From Stomorhina lunata (Eukaryota; Arthropoda; Insecta; Diptera; Rhiniidae), in contig OW121741.1 of the NCBI GenBank assembly GCA_933228675.1, positions 114,028,123-114,092,122 of the forward strand: a stretch of 64,000 nt of DNA, read 5' to 3'. This document shows, one piece after another, positions 24,087-35,656 of this stretch. The notes under the pieces are model-generated. The model was not told the DNA's origin and made no database searches. It was given only the letters and a program-made list of their open reading frames with translations. The translations under genes and the position numbers were made by a program. Every line of letters begins with the position of its first letter. Within the stretch, counting starts at the first letter, position 1.

Positions 24087-25250
24087 CAAGTAAGAGTGTT
24101 ATATTCGGCTGTGCCGAATCTTGTATACCCACCATCAAGTTGTACGAGAGCGCAGCTTATTTCAAAATGTTGACCAAGTGTGGTATTGTTGGTAATATAT
24201 TTGGACTAAATTCGGTTGCAGTGATAAAGTTACTATAGTTCAACATTTAAAAGTATATAAGAGGTTTATTTGTGCGTTTGTGGCATTTTAGTGGTTAGCG
24301 GGAGCGGTTCTTATATGAAAGCTCAAAAATGGACCGATTCCTATAAAATTTTACATACTGACTGAAAGTTGCATAAAACTTCTCTGTTCTAAATTTAGTA
24401 GTCATGGATTTTACAATTTTATTCAATTTATTAGTATAAATGTGATTCCCGGGGCAGGGTTATATACCTATAACATATCGAAAATACTTTTGCTCTTGTA
24501 GTTAAGGAACTATCGCGCTTTTCTCTGACGGAAAAACGGACATTAACCATGCACACTGGCTAGCATTTACATAAAACTTCCTTTTGTAAAATTTTGTTGC
24601 TGTAGCCCTTTTCGTTAAGGCGCTATCGCGCTTTTATCTGACGGACAGACGGACATAAACCCCCTTTTCTTTTTGTATTTTTGTGTTTCCTAAAGTTTTT
24701 TATATGGAAGCTGTGGTCAAATGTGACCTACTGTGACAAAATTTTGCACACTCGTTGGCATTGACATAAGACCTCCTCGTACTAAATTTAGATTTATTGA
24801 CATTTAAGTGTATTTTAGGTGAAATTTTTGCTGTTTCCGTAAGTTTTTTGTATGGGAGCTATGACTAAATGTGAACCGATTTTGATGAAATTTTATATGC
24901 TGCCTAGGGCTTATACTGAATTTCTATATACCAAATTTTATCATCATAGCTATTTTAGTTTGTTATTTATTAGCAAATAAGCGATTAGCATAGGCGAGGT
25001 TATATGGGAGCTATGGTCAAATGTTAACCGATTTTGCCCAATTTCAATACCAAAATTTTCTCATAGATGAAGAATGTTTTTACTAAGTTTTAGTGAGCTA
25101 GCTCCTTTCGTTCATTCAACAGACAGACAGACGGACATCGCTCAATCGTCTTAGAATTTCATAAGGATTCAGAATAAATATATCGTTTTTGATTTTTGAA
25201 CCAATATTAAGGAAATTACAAACGGAATGACAATCTCAAAAGGGTGGAAA
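24087..25250 (-). mobile_element. Family B Helentron-associated element, near full length (1.16 kb)
   Basis: The left end is the reversed 3' terminus: CAAGTAAGAGTGTTATATTC, the hairpin TTCGGC/GCCGAA, then ATACCCACCATCA as the internal copy of the terminal repeat. The body holds repeated TATGGGAGCTATGGTCAAAT segments and short GACAGACAGACGGACATCGC cores near 24640 and 25120. The 5' end at 25240 is decayed (AAAGGGTGG in place of TGATGGTGGG). No coding capacity. Confidence 0.75.
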
Positions 25251-26690
25251 AATAAGCGTATCTAAAGATTAACTAAGAAGGCTTTGTAATATAGGAAACT
25301 GCCAAAAATTATAGTTATCTATATGTATTAAATAATATATTAACTTGATTTTAAATTCTAAGAATAAGAAGTTTAATATTTTCCACTTTTAAACTTTTCA
25401 CTTTATTTGTTAAATTTATGTGCACCTTTTCGCTGAATCACCCTAATGATCACACGTGTGTTTACATAAATGCCTGACTATGGTTAAATGTCAGTTCTTG
25501 CTCACGAACATTTATTTGCTAACATTGTTTGTCTTTTGACATGATATCACAATGATATTTTACTTAACTCCTTGTAGGCGCAGACTGGCGTGATAGATTC
25601 ATCTTAACGCACGTTGAAGGTGTTTTCGTGTTTGTTTAACTTAAGTAGGTATTAAGATTTTACAAATGAAAAACATACGTAAGAATTAGGCCGGTCCTTA
25701 AAAAATATAACAATTTTTCTCTATAATTTTAAAACTTCATAAATAACATTAGATTGAAACAAAACGATTTTTCTTACTTATGTGCACGTCTAATAAACAT
25801 ACACCTTCTTATATGTATGTACTTACACACATACATACATACGTTTATTATACATTTGGCTTAGAAAATGATTTGTCAGAATGTTTGCCTTGTACATACT
25901 TAAAAGTAATACAAGTATTTACTTGTTGAAGAATTGTAGGTGTCAAAAATTATGTGAGATAAATTGTTGACAAATTTGTAAGGTAAACTCAAGCAGGCTT
26001 ATATTAATTGAATAGAACGTAAAAGTGTGAAAAGATTTATGAGGATTATAATACTTTAATTAAAAATTAAATAATCATAATTTCATTTTCCTTTTAGCTG
26101 AGTATGAGCAATGGTTTTAAGTAAAGGTGATAAGAATAAAGAAATTTTGAAAAAGAAGCGTTTGAAGAAATATCACTGTCATCACAAATGAAAATAACAT
26201 TGGTTTAAGGATTTAAGATATTTAATACTTTCTTTATATACTATTTTCCAAAATGTAAAATTTACATTTAAAAAGTAAATTTAACCAAAAAATAATAATT
26301 TCAATATTATATCGCTGGCTTATCATAAAAAGGCTTTAAGTACACTTTTATAGAAATTCAAATATACGATACTTAAATTACAATGACTGTAAAGAAAACA
26401 ATAAAATCTCACTAGTCTTTTGTTGTTGCTTTAAATTCTAATTTAAATTAAGATTTAGTAGCTTTGCATTTAAGTTGTTTACGAAAAAAAAGTTTGATTG
26501 TTTTTTTCTTCCCTTCAAAATTCTAAAATATGGTCTCAGAGCCACATTTGTTATTTAGACTATTATTAACAGAAAATTTTATATATAAAATTTTTAAATT
26601 CTTCCAAAAATTTTAACTGCAGTATTTAAAATTCGATTAACCTGAAAAATTTTACAATATTAAATTTTGTATATAACGTATTAACCCTCT
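25251..26690. other. AT-rich stretch without recognised gene
   Basis: Nothing supportable found apart from simple A/T-rich sequence and short CATA runs near 25820. Confidence 0.5.
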
Positions 26691-27968
26691 GCAGCTAACG
26701 TGATATAGTTATCACAATGACATGGAAGAGTATATTGGGTTTGTGTTGATGTTTGTAATGCGTAGTAATATTGGTCGGTGACCCACCTTTTACTATACTA
26801 ATCGACTTACACATGAATTTTATTACTAAAACATTGTACATATAAATATTTTGTCAATATAAAACAATAATCGAATTTTGGTAACAATCGATCCATAGCT
26901 CCATAGTAGACCCTTAGCCGGAAATGACATAAATCTACTTAAATTTTGAAAAAGTAGCACATGGGCAAATATCAAACAGGGGCCAAATTATGGCATTCGA
27001 TATCGAACGAAATCTGAGATATTTTCAAAACATTTGTATAGCATACTTTAAGGATAATCAAAATTTTTTTTAAAGATGAACAGTTTGCTATATTTTTTTG
27101 TTTTTTGCCAAAATATGAACAATAGTAAATGAGTTTTAATTGAACAATTCAACAAACTTTTTGCATCAAAGTAACTTTGAACATCCCTAAAGTATACTTC
27201 ACAATATTCGCCTAAAAGTCTGAGTTTTCGATCGATATCGAATGCGGTAATTTGGCCCCAGTTTTAATTCCTTTAAAACCGACTTTCAACTCAAATACTT
27301 TTTGTACTCTTAGGAATTCGAAAGATCTAATTACAGATTTTGAAATCACAAGACTTCAGGTATACTAAACACAATATTTTAGTAGCTCAAGTTTGCGCTT
27401 CTAAATTTAAACAACGTAAAAAAATCGATTGAAGCATTCACATTTTATTTTCATATTTCGTCTTCTTCATCATTTGTTTCAACATTTGGAATCAAGTCGT
27501 TGTTCTACGTAATAAACACCACACTTGGGGGATAAATCCATTACTCTCTAAATTTTATTTTCTTCACTTCTAATACTACTTAGTGGCTGACAAAATAGGA
27601 AGGTCGTTTTCGCCACTTTCTATTTTTTTTAGATCTTTCAGTTCTGCCTTGTTTGATATACATGTAATTGATGTGCTCCATATAGATATAACATACGATA
27701 GCTGTAAATGATGAAAACTTGAACGTAAATTTTTGAAAATATCGGTTTTTCGTGGATCACACTCGCAAAAATGTATGGACATTTGCAAATTACCGCGTAG
27801 AACGAGTTTTTTGACATTTAACACCTACAAGCAAAAGTGCACCAAAAACTCATTTTTTTTTTTTTCTAAAATTGTATGAAGTTTTTGAAAATCGTGCAAA
27901 ATGTGAATATTGCTTTTTGTGGTATATGTTGGTGTCTGCTGTAGTACACGTCAGTCGCAGAGGGTTAA
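26691..27968. mobile_element. TTAA-flanked piggyBac-like non-autonomous element (1.27 kb)
   Basis: TTAA at 26691-26694 and 27965-27968 flanks inverted ends CCCTCTGCAGCTAACGTG and, reversed, CCCTCTGCGACTGACGTG (three mismatches in 18). A TTAA target with CCC-type ends is characteristic of piggyBac superfamily elements; the class is inferred. The interior is shared with 45838-46560, where the ends are missing. A Harbinger-like MITE sits inside at 26980-27258, and a degenerate Helentron-associated 5' segment (CACCTTTTACTATACTAAT) at 26755-26960. No transposase recognised. Confidence 0.7.
26977..27261 (+). mobile_element. Harbinger-like MITE, copy 2, with CAG target duplication
   Basis: Element 26980-27258 (279 bp) has GGGCCAAATTATGGCATTCG ends and CAG on each side (26977-26979 and 27259-27261). 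The paralogous sequence near 45850 reads ATCAAACAGTTTTTATTCC with one CAG and no element. That demonstrates a clean insertion and the 3-bp duplication. Confidence 0.85.
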
Positions 27969-28074
27969 GATATTGAAAGGTCTTGGGAAAATTTTACGAT
28001 AGAAAATTTGTTTGTAGAAAGTTTTACGATTTTATAATGCGATTTTTGTTTCAAAGTTGCTAAGTTTTACCAAC

Positions 28075-28560
28075 AAAATCGTCGCCGAGCATCGCCCAGA
28101 GATTGTTGAGTGATGCCATTGGCGATCTAGATTTACTCTAGACGGTCATAACTTGTGATAAAATATGAGTGTATGGTTATGACATCGAAACCATATTCCG
28201 ATCGTCCCAATGGAAGATCCCAAGAGAGCCACTGCTAAAAAAAGCCCACCAAGTTCGATCAAATAAGAAGGATTCGCTGACTGTTTTTTTCGTTACCATG
28301 GCATAGTGCTTCAGGGGTTCTTACACCATAGTTGTATGGTTAACAAGAAGTATAATCTTCAAATAATGCACCGCTTGCCGGAAGCAGTACAAAAAAAACT
28401 TCCGAAAATATTGAAAAAAATTCATGGCTTTTTCATCAGAATAATACACCTGCCAACTCGTCGTTGCTTGTTCGTTATTTTTTAGATAAATAAAAATACC
28501 ATACTCCATACATCATACTCTGCCTCGGCAAAATTTTATTCCATGAATGAACTATACCAA
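28075..28560 (+). pseudogene. Decayed mariner transposase fragment (DD34D family)
   Basis: In-frame blocks match the mariner catalytic region: DAIGDLDLL-TVITCDK around the first catalytic Asp, VYGYDIET, SSQWKIP, KKAHQVRSNKKDSLTVFF, then after frame changes LPEAVQKKLP and WLFHQNNTPANSSLLVRYFL. In active elements the last block reads HHDN at the second catalytic Asp; here that Asp is Asn. There are several stops and frameshifts, the N-terminal third is not recognisable, and no inverted ends were found. It encoded a cut-and-paste transposase and is now dead. Confidence 0.85.
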
Positions 28561-29226
28561 TTTTATTGATAACCGTCGACTCCTTGGAGTATCTGCCTTA
28601 GATACCCATTTTTTCATGTATCTTTATTCTCAAACTTTAAGCCGTTGCTCTCTGGGGCTTTAGTTTTACATAGTTTTTCTTCTTAATTATTATTTTTTTC
28701 AATTTCTCATACACTTTTTCGAAATAGCTGTCTACAACTTATTAACAAATTGTTCTTATAAAAAGGCCAATATTAGGATTAATAACTGCTATTTGATTAA
28801 AAAGTTAAGCCTGAAAATATGCAATGCTTTTATACTTTAGGTAATATTCTTTAATTTTTTAACATAATTTTGATTTTTTTTAAAAGATTGACAAAAGTTG
28901 GTGAATTTTTTTTTAGCTAATTCGATTGAAAAGCCTTTTGCCGTTCATCTTATTGTACTGAGAGCACGGAGACGAACCGAGCTAACTGACTTTTTCTCAA
29001 ACGAAAACAATGTTGAATTAGGCTCATATCTTCCAAACTACGTATGCAATAAACTTTTTTCTCTAAAATAAAACGAAGATCTCAGATAAATAAAATTGAT
29101 ACCTACATTTGGCCAGTCGAAATATCTTCGATACATGCATAAGTCTTTAAATTTCAATAATATTACCATAAATTTTCCTTTCACAGCTTTCAGCTGAGTT
29201 CAACCCATTTTTTGTAAATATATATA
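28561..29226. other. AT-rich stretch without recognised gene
   Basis: No supportable feature. It could include eroded mariner 3' sequence, but no terminal repeat was identified. Confidence 0.5.
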
Positions 29227-29387
29227 TGTGACAGAGCATAGAGAAAGGGACCTAAGGGTATTTTAGAGAAAGTGACCTAAGGGTAAAAATTAAGGTACAA
29301 AAATAATATTTAAACCGTTTTTACCTTAGGTCCCTTTCTTTATGCGCTCAAAATACCCTTAGGTTCCTTTCTCTATGCTCTGTCACA
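29227..29387. repeat. 161-bp fold-back (long hairpin)
   Basis: Arms 29227-29288 (TGTGACAGAGCATAGAGAAA onward) and 29318-29387 are reverse complements. They differ by a 7-nt gap and a few substitutions, with a loop of about 29 nt. Within each arm, AGAGAAAGGGACCTAAGGG is itself repeated directly. It looks like a miniature fold-back element; it is too long and too perfect at the base for an ordinary microRNA precursor, though that cannot be excluded by eye. Confidence 0.75.
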
Positions 29388-29428
29388 CATACATATCTGG
29401 AGAAAAAAAAATACAGATTTTTCAAAAT

Positions 29429-29735
29429 TAGGGGCCAAATTACCGCATTCGATATCGATTGAAAACTCAGACTTTTAAGCGAATATTGTGAAGTATTCTT
29501 TAGGGATGATCAAAGTAACTTCGATGCAAAAAGTTTATTGAAATTTGGTATCCATTTTGATTTATTTTTAAAAACATATAGTTCAATTAAAATTATTTTA
29601 CTATTGTTCATCTTTTGGCAAAAAACTTCAAAAAAATATAGTAAATAATTTTGATTATCCTTAAAGTATGCTATACAAATGTTTTGAAAATATCTAGGAT
29701 TTCGATCGATATCGAATAACGTAATTTGTCCACAG
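29429..29735 (-). mobile_element. Harbinger-like MITE, copy 3
   Basis: Element 29432-29732 (301 bp) has a GGGCCAAATTACCGCATTCG left end and a decayed right end (AATTTGTCCA). The flanks are TAG and CAG, one change from the CAG duplication of the other copies. The interior runs in the opposite orientation to copies 1 and 2. A 101-residue minus frame (29510-29815) spans the element and its flank and is not a gene. Confidence 0.75.
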
Positions 29736-29835
29736 ATTCTTCTCTTTAAAATGTCATTATTAGGTTTTTGAAAATTGATAGTCAAAAAAGGCCATTTTTG
29801 CAGCTGAAACATCAAAGTGGGACTGGCTTATACCT

Positions 29836-30003
29836 AATGTTAGAAGAGAAAGCCCTAAACTTTAAAGACCAAGTAGATTAAAATCTTTCAAAAGTTGGCC
29901 TATGAAATTAGAGAATATGCGTGTAAGATCCAAACGCATTGAATTCTAAAATAAACTCGGCCTTTGACTTTAACGGCTTTAATAAATATAGAACATTTAA
30001 GCA
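29836..30003. repeat. Dispersed repeat shared with 43530-43685
   Basis: GCATTGAATTCTAAAATAAA, GGCCTATGAAATTAGAGAAT and a GAACATTTAAG-type end match GCATGGAATTCTAAAACATG, GGCTACGAAAATGGAGAATA and GGCCATTTAAG in the same order at 43530-43685. Its identity is unknown. Confidence 0.5.
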
Positions 30004-30244
30004 TGTGAAGTTTAGCATTTTTGTGTGCTTTTTTACCTCTTACCACTATATTAGAGTAACAGGCAAAAGTTGATGATAAAGAACACATTTTTTCCGTACT
30101 CCAAAAATCTGCACAATGATAGGTTTTTTCTGCTATTAACCGGTATGGATATAATTGGCATACAACCTACAATTTCTACGGCTGCAGTCTAATATAATAA
30201 TTTACCAAGCTCTATTGAATACACTGTGGAAGATCACTGTTTTT

Positions 30245-30393
30245 CATACTTGATAAAGAAATTAATATTTATTCGGAACACTCCTATACATAACTATTTA
30301 TAAATTAATAAATATACTTATATACATACTTGATAAAGATATTAATATTTATTCCAAACACTCCTATACATAACTATTTATAAATTAATAAAG
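30245..30393. repeat. 80-bp tandem duplication
   Basis: CATACTTGATAAAGAAATTA at 30245 and CATACTTGATAAAGATATTA at 30325 start two copies that share CACTCCTATACATAACTATT. Period 80 bp, few differences, so the duplication is recent. Confidence 0.85.
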
Positions 30394-31911
30394 TCATTCT
30401 CTTGATAACAAATTAATTTAAATTAAGAATAACAATTCTTTGTTTAAATACATGCAGAATTTCTTTGAAATTTATAAATTGTAAGATGTTATTTACAAAT
30501 TAATAATCTATTTTACATTTTCCAGGAAAAGTGTAGATGTAATTAATGTTTGAAACTCCAATAACGAAAAAGGTATTTTCAAAAGGCAAAATATTAATAC
30601 CTAACAAATCTCATAAATATTAATCCCTATTTAATTAAGGTCTTTATAAATAAATGAGTATTTATGATATTTTACAAGTAAAACTAAACCGTTTAAATAA
30701 GATTTAAAATAAATTTAAATGCTTAAATTAACTTTGAGACTTAAATAAGCTCAAAAAAATTATTTACCAGACAATGCCTTTAGTCATTTTGAAATCAACG
30801 CTTTTTTAATTGTTGGTTTAAATCGTTTAAAATGTCTATGCCTCTATTTAAATTTACTCATTTTTGAATATATACTCATACTTAAATCTTTATTTCCTAC
30901 AAAAAGCAACCCTTTTCCAAAATGTTGCTGAAGACAAATTTATTATGTTTTGTTTTTACCTTTTCGTTCTGCATTACAAATTAGTTAGCAAAAACTAAAA
31001 TGACAAACGTGTTTGTTAAACAAGGCTAACAAATCTATTTTAAAACGTATATATCTATCTCAAACCCTTTTCCTCAACACTTTGGGCTTAAGCCCAAAAA
31101 GGATGATTATTAAAGTTAATGCTGGAATATGTTTTACCTTACGATTTTAATTACGAACATAAAACATGACCGTAGAATTTTTAATATAATTCCCCAGAAA
31201 TCATATAAAAGGACTAAAACTAGTCAAATGGAATGAAAGTAACAGTTGTAACCACATTAAGATGGATAACGTTTTTGCTAGATGCTGTCTACTTTTTTAA
31301 TGTATTTGTACTCAAGTATGTGTTGGTGTTATTCATCATAGTGTTGGTTAAAAGTTGAACCTTGAAATGTTTTTACCGAAGCATGAAACAGGAAGTGCGT
31401 TACTTGTGTTTGTAATTAAAATATGTTTTCATATTAAAGGGAAAAAGGTTTATTTTTTTAAGTTTGTTTAAACTTTCCTACATAATTTAAGATTTTGTGA
31501 GTATAATATAAATATGGGCTAAACTGTAGTACTATTATAACAATAAAGTTAAAAAAAAGAATTAAAGGTATTTAAGCAGAAGATGCTTAATTTCCTGTCA
31601 CATTATGGAAATGTTGTCTGATAATTTAATATCTGCCAAGCGGCTGTTCCTTATAAGAATATATAAACTTGACAGGTTCACCTTCTAGTTGCTTTATTCA
31701 TATATTTATTATAACAAATTTTAGGAAAAAAGTATTTAAAAATTTGAAGAAAGTATTTAATGGAATAGATATTTTCTGGTTAAGTGACTTCTTTTCATTC
31801 AGAATATTTCTAATAGAGCAAATGTCGCCCAAGTTATGATACAGCATTAAAAAACTAGTCAGTTGACATATGATGATAAAATACTATTTACCCTAGAAAG
31901 CTCACACTTTT
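30394..31911. other. AT-rich stretch without recognised gene
   Basis: No domain-bearing frame, RNA gene or element end recognised. Confidence 0.5.
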
Positions 31912-32414
31912 TATACCCTTCACCACCATATTCGGAAAGGGTATTATAAGTTTGTGCTGATGTATGTAAACGCATAGAAATATTTGTCTTAAACCTACCT
32001 TTTAGTATACCGAATCACTTTAGCCTTGTCCGTCCGTCTGGCTGGACGGCTGACTGGCTGGAGCCCCATGTAATCAAAGTTTAGGTCACAATTCTAAAGA
32101 TAATTTGATAACATTTGTCACAGATAACTTTTTTTAAAAGTGAGACTTTGGCTATTCAAATTCGTGAAAACCGGTCTATTATTTATGGTATCTCCCATAT
32201 TTTACACTTCCGGGAATTTATATTTTGGCAAAAAATGTCAATTTTTTCATGAAAACACATACTGCTTATATAAAGCATAATCACTATACCAAAATTCGAT
32301 AAAATCGGTTCACATTTTACCATAGCTCCCATTAAAAATCTTCTATCAAAACCGAAATTAGACAAATAGGAATCGTATGGTCGGGCTTAACCGACTACAG
32401 CACTTTCTTACTTG
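31912..32414 (+). mobile_element. Family A Helentron-associated element, complete (503 bp)
   Basis: The 5' end is TTATACCCTTCACCACC. Next come ACCTTTTAGTATACC and the core GTCCGTCCGTCTGGCTGG at 32029, then a body with TATTTATGGTATCTCCCAT and ACCATAGCTCCCATTA. A hairpin GTCGG/CCGAC and a tail TTTCTTACTTG end at 32414, followed by a T-run. Here the inner terminal-repeat copy before the hairpin is largely missing compared with 62842-63205. Confidence 0.8.
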
Positions 32415-33300
32415 TTTATTATAAATTAAAACTTACGTACTACTGCAGAAGTATGGTCAAGATAAGTTCTAAGAAAGAATCATTAAAATTTTTTTAAAGA
32501 AAAATATGTTTCTTAAGCTCTTTGAAGCTGCTAAATATGTCTCTAAGCAGTTATCGACAAATTTGCTATTTGACAATCCCCCGATAAGCTAAAAAATTTT
32601 TATAAATGTATACCGATATTCTTGGAGTCAGTGACGACGTCTGTGTGGATGACAGGCTGGATGTTTGCCAATTAGGGTGCACCTTATTTTATAAAAATAT
32701 GAAATCTTACCTTATATCCCTCCATAAATCATCAACATAACAAAAAAGGATGTTATGAAATACCTTTGGTCGGTAGTATCAGTGGAAGGCGTAACGCATC
32801 CATCCACAAACTGTAAAAATTATTTGAATAGGAAATAATAGGAGTACTTTTGGTTTTGCAAATTTTCGCAAAAGTATTTTATGAAGTACTATTATGAATT
32901 TAATTTTTTAAAAATTAAATTCAATTACAATATTATACCCTGTAGGTACTAAATACTAGAGTCTTGTCAAAATATAATCTAATTTACTTACATATTTTAT
33001 ATATTAAAAATTTATATCTTTTTTTTCCTAGATCGCACAGTGTGTCGCGTAGAACATGCTAGGTGGATAAAATTATTTTACGTTATGTAAAGATGATTAT
33101 AGATAGTGGTAGTCATATTGAGGTATTATTGACAGTTTTTGGTTAATTTTGTGTGGAGGTCATTTTGTTTAAATTAGATAAATATATTTCAAAAACTAAA
33201 ATACATATGCAAAATACATATACTAAAATACATATGCATGCATATACTGAAATCCTTTTTAATCGATGGGGAAATATTTACAAGTCAAGGTAAAAATAGT
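32415..33300. other. AT-rich stretch without recognised gene
   Basis: A TTAGGGTGCACC motif at 32667 resembles the terminus of the TA-flanked element at 51908, but no matching partner is certain. Nothing else supportable. Confidence 0.45.
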
Positions 33301-33599
33301 TGCCTAACTTTATTACTATCATCGGAGTCTTGAGATGAGTTGTAGTCATATACACGCGAGTTTTTTCATTCTTCGAGTATTTTAACAACTCCTCAAAAAA
33401 GGCTACCCTTGAAACAGAGTGTTCTGAAAAAAATAAAAAAAAAATATGTTGCCTAACTTTATTACTATCATCGGAGTCTTGAGATGAGTTGTAGTCATAT
33501 ACACGCGAGTTTTTTCATTCTTCGTATATTTTAACAACTCCTCAAAAAAAGGCTACCCTTGAAATAGAGTGTTCTGAAAAAAAAAAAAAAAAAATATGT
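33301..33599. repeat. 149-bp tandem duplication
   Basis: TGCCTAACTTTATTACTATC begins at 33301 and again at 33450. Both copies run through GTTGTAGTCATATACACGCG and GGCTACCCTTGAAA to an A-run and ATATGTT. Only a handful of differences (for example CGAGTATTTT versus CGTATATTTT). Recent. Confidence 0.9.
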
Positions 33600-35656
33600 T
33601 CTACTGAATTCTGCTGAAAAATATGTATATTTTTACGAACAATAAAGATATATCTGCGTAATGTCAAAAAACAGAGGTGAATTTCTGCATATTCTGAAAT
33701 TTTTCTTATAAAGAAAAAATACGCAATAATATATAGGATATTTAAAATAATGCTACAAATTTAACTTAATAGATTTTAATTTAAAAAATGCATTACCCTC
33801 ATTATTAATATCTATCACAAAAATTTAGAAAATATTGCACAATGCTACTACAATATGCTACTAAGTCACTAAATTGAAATTGAGTGTTTAAAAAAGTTGT
33901 ATTAAAAATATGACTTCTGACCGATTTAACTCATCTATTCCGAATTTGACAAACAACATTTTCTCGGAATTCGGGGTTTGGAAGTGTTGTTTATGTTTTG
34001 CAAAAAAAAATAAATTGGAAATTGGAAATAAACTGCAGCCATTGGCCGCTGGGATCAAATGCGAATAGTCATTCTTTTTGAATAATATTTACATCCCGAC
34101 AATTTTGTTATTTTTTGATAAAACTGCACGCATTCAGCTTATTTTTAAAATAAACCTCTGTTTATTTTAAACATCTTACCCCCCTTCTTCACATCATTCT
34201 ACATATAGTATCCAACGGCAGCAGCAAGAATGTGGGAAGTGAAGGAAGATGAAAACTGAAAATTGTTTGTGTTTTTGTTTAGTCGATGATCTACGCTTTA
34301 ACTTATGGTTTATGAACATAATTCTAAAAAGTTTTGTTTGTAAATAAGTATTAATGCGAGGTTTTCGATCTGTCTAAATTGGGGATAATCTCCCTGAAGA
34401 GATGGCCTAACCAACCATCAAAACGCGTTGAGAAATTTTGGTTTCTCCGCAAACAATTTTTGGCTTTTTATCAATAAATTGGTCTGTTACATTAATAAAT
34501 AAATGTAGCAGATTTGGGATCAAATGCGAATAGTCATTATTTTTGAATAATATTTACATCCCGACAATTTTGTTATTTTTTGATGAAAATGTAAATTTTT
34601 AGTCATAATTTGGGTAGATGCATCATAAATTTTACTTGAGTTTAATTAAAATAAAACTAAAACTGAATATTATTTTTTATTCTTTAAAGAATTTATACTA
34701 AAATTTATTTTGCAATCAGGTAAGCTTTACACTTTTTTCATCCGGGTCAAATGTCAAAATTTAGATTTTTCAAGGCAAAATTACGAAATGATTTGAGTTT
34801 AGTCTTAAATTTTGATTCAAATGACAAAAGTTTTTATTTTTTAATGTAAGTGTTATTAATATTTAATTAAAATTATATAATTGAACCCTCAACAGACATG
34901 GGAACGAAAATGTCTCCCATTTTTCAATAAAAATTAAATAAATGTCCTGTGAGCCACCTCAGGATCTTGGCCTAGGAAGATAACATTTTTTATTTGTTCA
35001 CCTTAGGATGTAGAGTATCGATTTTTAATACTGGGGAATCGAATTTCCAAAAAAAAGTTTTTTGCTCCACCCTAATATACACATATTAGGGTGTTTGTTT
35101 TTACTTTTTTTTTTTAATTTCGACGAGTGTCGGTCGGATTATTGTGTCATTTGGTGAGAAACGTTAACCCTGAACATTTGAGCCACATGCGGACAATGTT
35201 AACACGAGGCCTCCTTGTAAGCGAATGAAACGGGCCGTTTCTTGCCAGATTAAAGCTATTTTATTTAATTTTTATAAAAAAATGAGAACTCATTTGCAAT
35301 AAAGACTTACCAAAGTTTTTTTTTTAAGTAGATGTTTTATAAATTGTTCAAACGGTCCGCACATTTCCTTGCCTTGACGGCCTACAAAGGCAAATTTACC
35401 ACAAATGTATGCTATATTTGATATTTTTCTACTATTATATGTTTTACTTATCTAAGAGCTGTAAGCATAAAAATATAAAATTTTGTTAAATTGGTTCTTT
35501 CTTCATATTATCCTTGATGACGCAAAATTAAGATTTTGTTCATGTGATATACAAATGACCTTTTTTTGTTTGTAAGAAAACTTTGTTAAGGGAATTTCGG
35601 AAATTTGATACTCGAACTTGAATGATTTATAACAAATGCATTTGGTATAAACATAT
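33600..35656. other. Dispersed-repeat region without gene
   Basis: Contains two copies of a GGATCAAATGCGAATAGTCA block (34051 and 34518). It also has a stretch 34590-35080 resembling the interior of the 51908-53330 element (CATAATTTGGGTAGATGC, CAGACATGGGAACG) and a short inverted TTAGGGTG pair at 35067-35093. No coding frame recognised. Confidence 0.45.
34460..34590. repeat. Dispersed repeat shared with 34051-34122 and, inverted, 42214-42290
   Basis: ATCAATAAATTGGTCTGTTA followed by GGGATCAAATGCGAATAGTC occurs here. The second half recurs at 34051, and the whole 34460-34537 portion recurs in reverse at 42214-42290, next to a satellite end. Element identity unknown. Confidence 0.65.

Noticed and set aside
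29227..29387. microRNA precursor
   Set aside because: The stem is over 60 bp with repeated arms and terminal symmetry, more like a fold-back element; there is no expression evidence.
29510..29815. 101-residue minus-strand frame
   Set aside because: It spans a Harbinger-like MITE and its flank; related MITE copies do not keep the frame.
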